Source: Pseudomonas frederiksbergensis (GTDB lineage Bacteria; Pseudomonadota; Gammaproteobacteria; Pseudomonadales; Pseudomonadaceae). Taken from it: a stretch of 64,000 nucleotides of DNA. Under the pieces are notes generated by a model. It searched no databases. It was given only the letters and a program-made list of their open reading frames with translations, and was not told the DNA's origin. Both the position numbers and the translations under genes were made by a program. The stretch spans positions 372,001-436,000 of the forward strand of contig NZ_CP142104.1 of NCBI RefSeq assembly GCF_035751725.1. Reading direction: 5' to 3'. Below, in pieces: positions 63,471 through 64,000 of this stretch (its first letter is position 1; each line of letters opens with the position of its first letter).

Positions 63471-64000
63471 ATGTCCCAGGCTGAAAAAATCATCATCACC
63501 GGCGCTCCGTTGCGCTGGCAGGACGTGGTCGCCGTCGCCCGCTTCGGCGCTGTGCTCGAGCTGTCGGCCCAGACCTGGGCGCGGATCGACAATGCCCAGG
63601 CCATCGTCCAGCGCATCGTCGAAAGCGGAGAGCGCGCCTATGGCGTCAACACCGGCCTGGGCGCCCTGTGCAATGTCTCGCTCAAGGACGAACAACTCAG
63701 CCAGCTGTCGCGCAACACCCTGCTCAGCCATGCCTGCGGCGTCGGCCCGGCGCTTTCCGACGAGCAGACCCGGGCGATTCTCTGCGCCGCCATCCACAAC
63801 TACAGCCATGGCAAGTCCGGCATTCACCGCCGGGTGGTCGAGGCGTTGCTGGCGCTGCTCAATCGCGGCATCACGCCGCAAGTGCCGTCCCAGGGTTCGG
63901 TGGGCTACCTGACCCACATGGCTCACATCGGCATCGCGCTGCTGGGTGTCGGCCAGGTCAGCTATCGCGGACAAATCATTCCAGCGCAACAGGCCTTGGC
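63471..64000 (+). CDS. hutH: HutH-like ammonia-lyase family protein lacking the MIO triad (partial)
   Basis: The first 176 codons of a histidine/aromatic ammonia-lyase family protein are visible; the rest is outside. Family features: AYGVNTGLGALCNV with the catalytic-type tyrosine, LSHACGVG, INNYS-like IHNYSHGKSGIHRRVVEALL, and PQVPSQGSVG. In active enzymes GSVG is followed by Ala-Ser-Gly-Asp-Leu, which cyclises to the MIO electrophile. Here GSVG (residues 142-145) is followed directly by YLTHMAHI: the Ala-Ser-Gly triad is absent and the flanking sequence realigns. It therefore probably cannot act as a normal histidase. Pseudomonas hut loci often carry two hutH-type genes, and the active one may follow outside. 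Confidence 0.88.
   Translation, partial: MSQAEKIIITGAPLRWQDVVAVARFGAVLELSAQTWARIDNAQAIVQRIVESGERAYGVNTGLGALCNVSLKDEQLSQLSRNTLLSHACGVGPALSDEQTRAILCAAIHNYSHGKSGIHRRVVEALLALLNRGITPQVPSQGSVGYLTHMAHIGIALLGVGQVSYRGQIIPAQQAL

Overview
This window looks like a chromosomal segment of a fluorescent Pseudomonas, most likely the P. fluorescens group. The reasons are the high GC content, the typical Pseudomonas gene neighbourhoods (glnA to ntrBC, hisBHAF with a DUF2164 gene inside, grxC-secB-trmL, and the hutFCDU-transporter-hutH catabolic cluster), a bphO-bphP phytochrome pair, and REP/REPIN palindromes of the two kinds common in this group. Almost everything is core metabolism. The clearest accessory piece is the truncated P4-type integrase at the left edge, beside a tRNA-Thr gene.

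Layout. 1-1.3 kb: end of an integrated island (integrase, tRNA-Thr). 1.6-5.9 kb: minus-strand amino-acid ABC transporter operon (ATPase, binding protein, two permeases) ending in a methyltransferase. 6.2-12.4 kb: small secreted and cytosolic unknowns, the bphO-bphP red-light sensor operon, an orphan DUF1016 nuclease, a cupin and tRNA-Phe. 12.4-16.5 kb: asmA-mutY-yggX operon, linked by ATGA overlaps, and a PanZ-like GNAT protein. 16.8-22.5 kb: an MFS carrier, the hisB-hisH-DUF2164-hisA-hisF histidine-biosynthesis operon and a periplasmic binding protein. 22.5-27.7 kb: gpmI, envC-like, ctpA and a YibQ-type deacetylase, all on minus. 27.9-30.1 kb: rhodanese-like, grxC, secB, trmL. 30.1-36.6 kb: nitrogen control (ntrC, ntrB, two DUF4124 proteins, a secreted chorismate mutase, glnA). 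36.8-50.6 kb: thiI, typA, a cysteine-cluster protein, glgP, a DUF2339/DUF3999 membrane pair, fbp and a DUF924 protein. 50.5-54.1 kb: an antitoxin with a broken toxin, an amino-acid-type chemoreceptor and two lipoproteins. 54.1-64 kb: the hut histidine-degradation locus, cut by the right edge inside a hutH-like gene.

How the parts connect. Nitrogen is the main theme. The glnA upstream region carries a sigma-54 promoter and two NtrC-like sites about 107 and 138 bp upstream of the predicted start, a geometry like the classical enteric glnA promoter. A further NtrC-like site and a sigma-54-like element precede ntrBC. In the hut cluster, a sigma-54 element before hutU places the predicted start inside a perfect HutC-type palindrome, so activation and repression would meet at one point.

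Most notable observations: the hutH-like gene at the right edge lacks the Ala-Ser-Gly triad that forms the MIO cofactor although the surrounding sequence is conserved; a RelE/ParE-type toxin is reduced to its last 38 codons while its antitoxin is intact; the phytochrome lacks the second conserved chromophore-pocket histidine; two neighbouring unknown proteins share a basic N-terminal motif; and a long tandem duplication lies between an unknown gene and ntrC.
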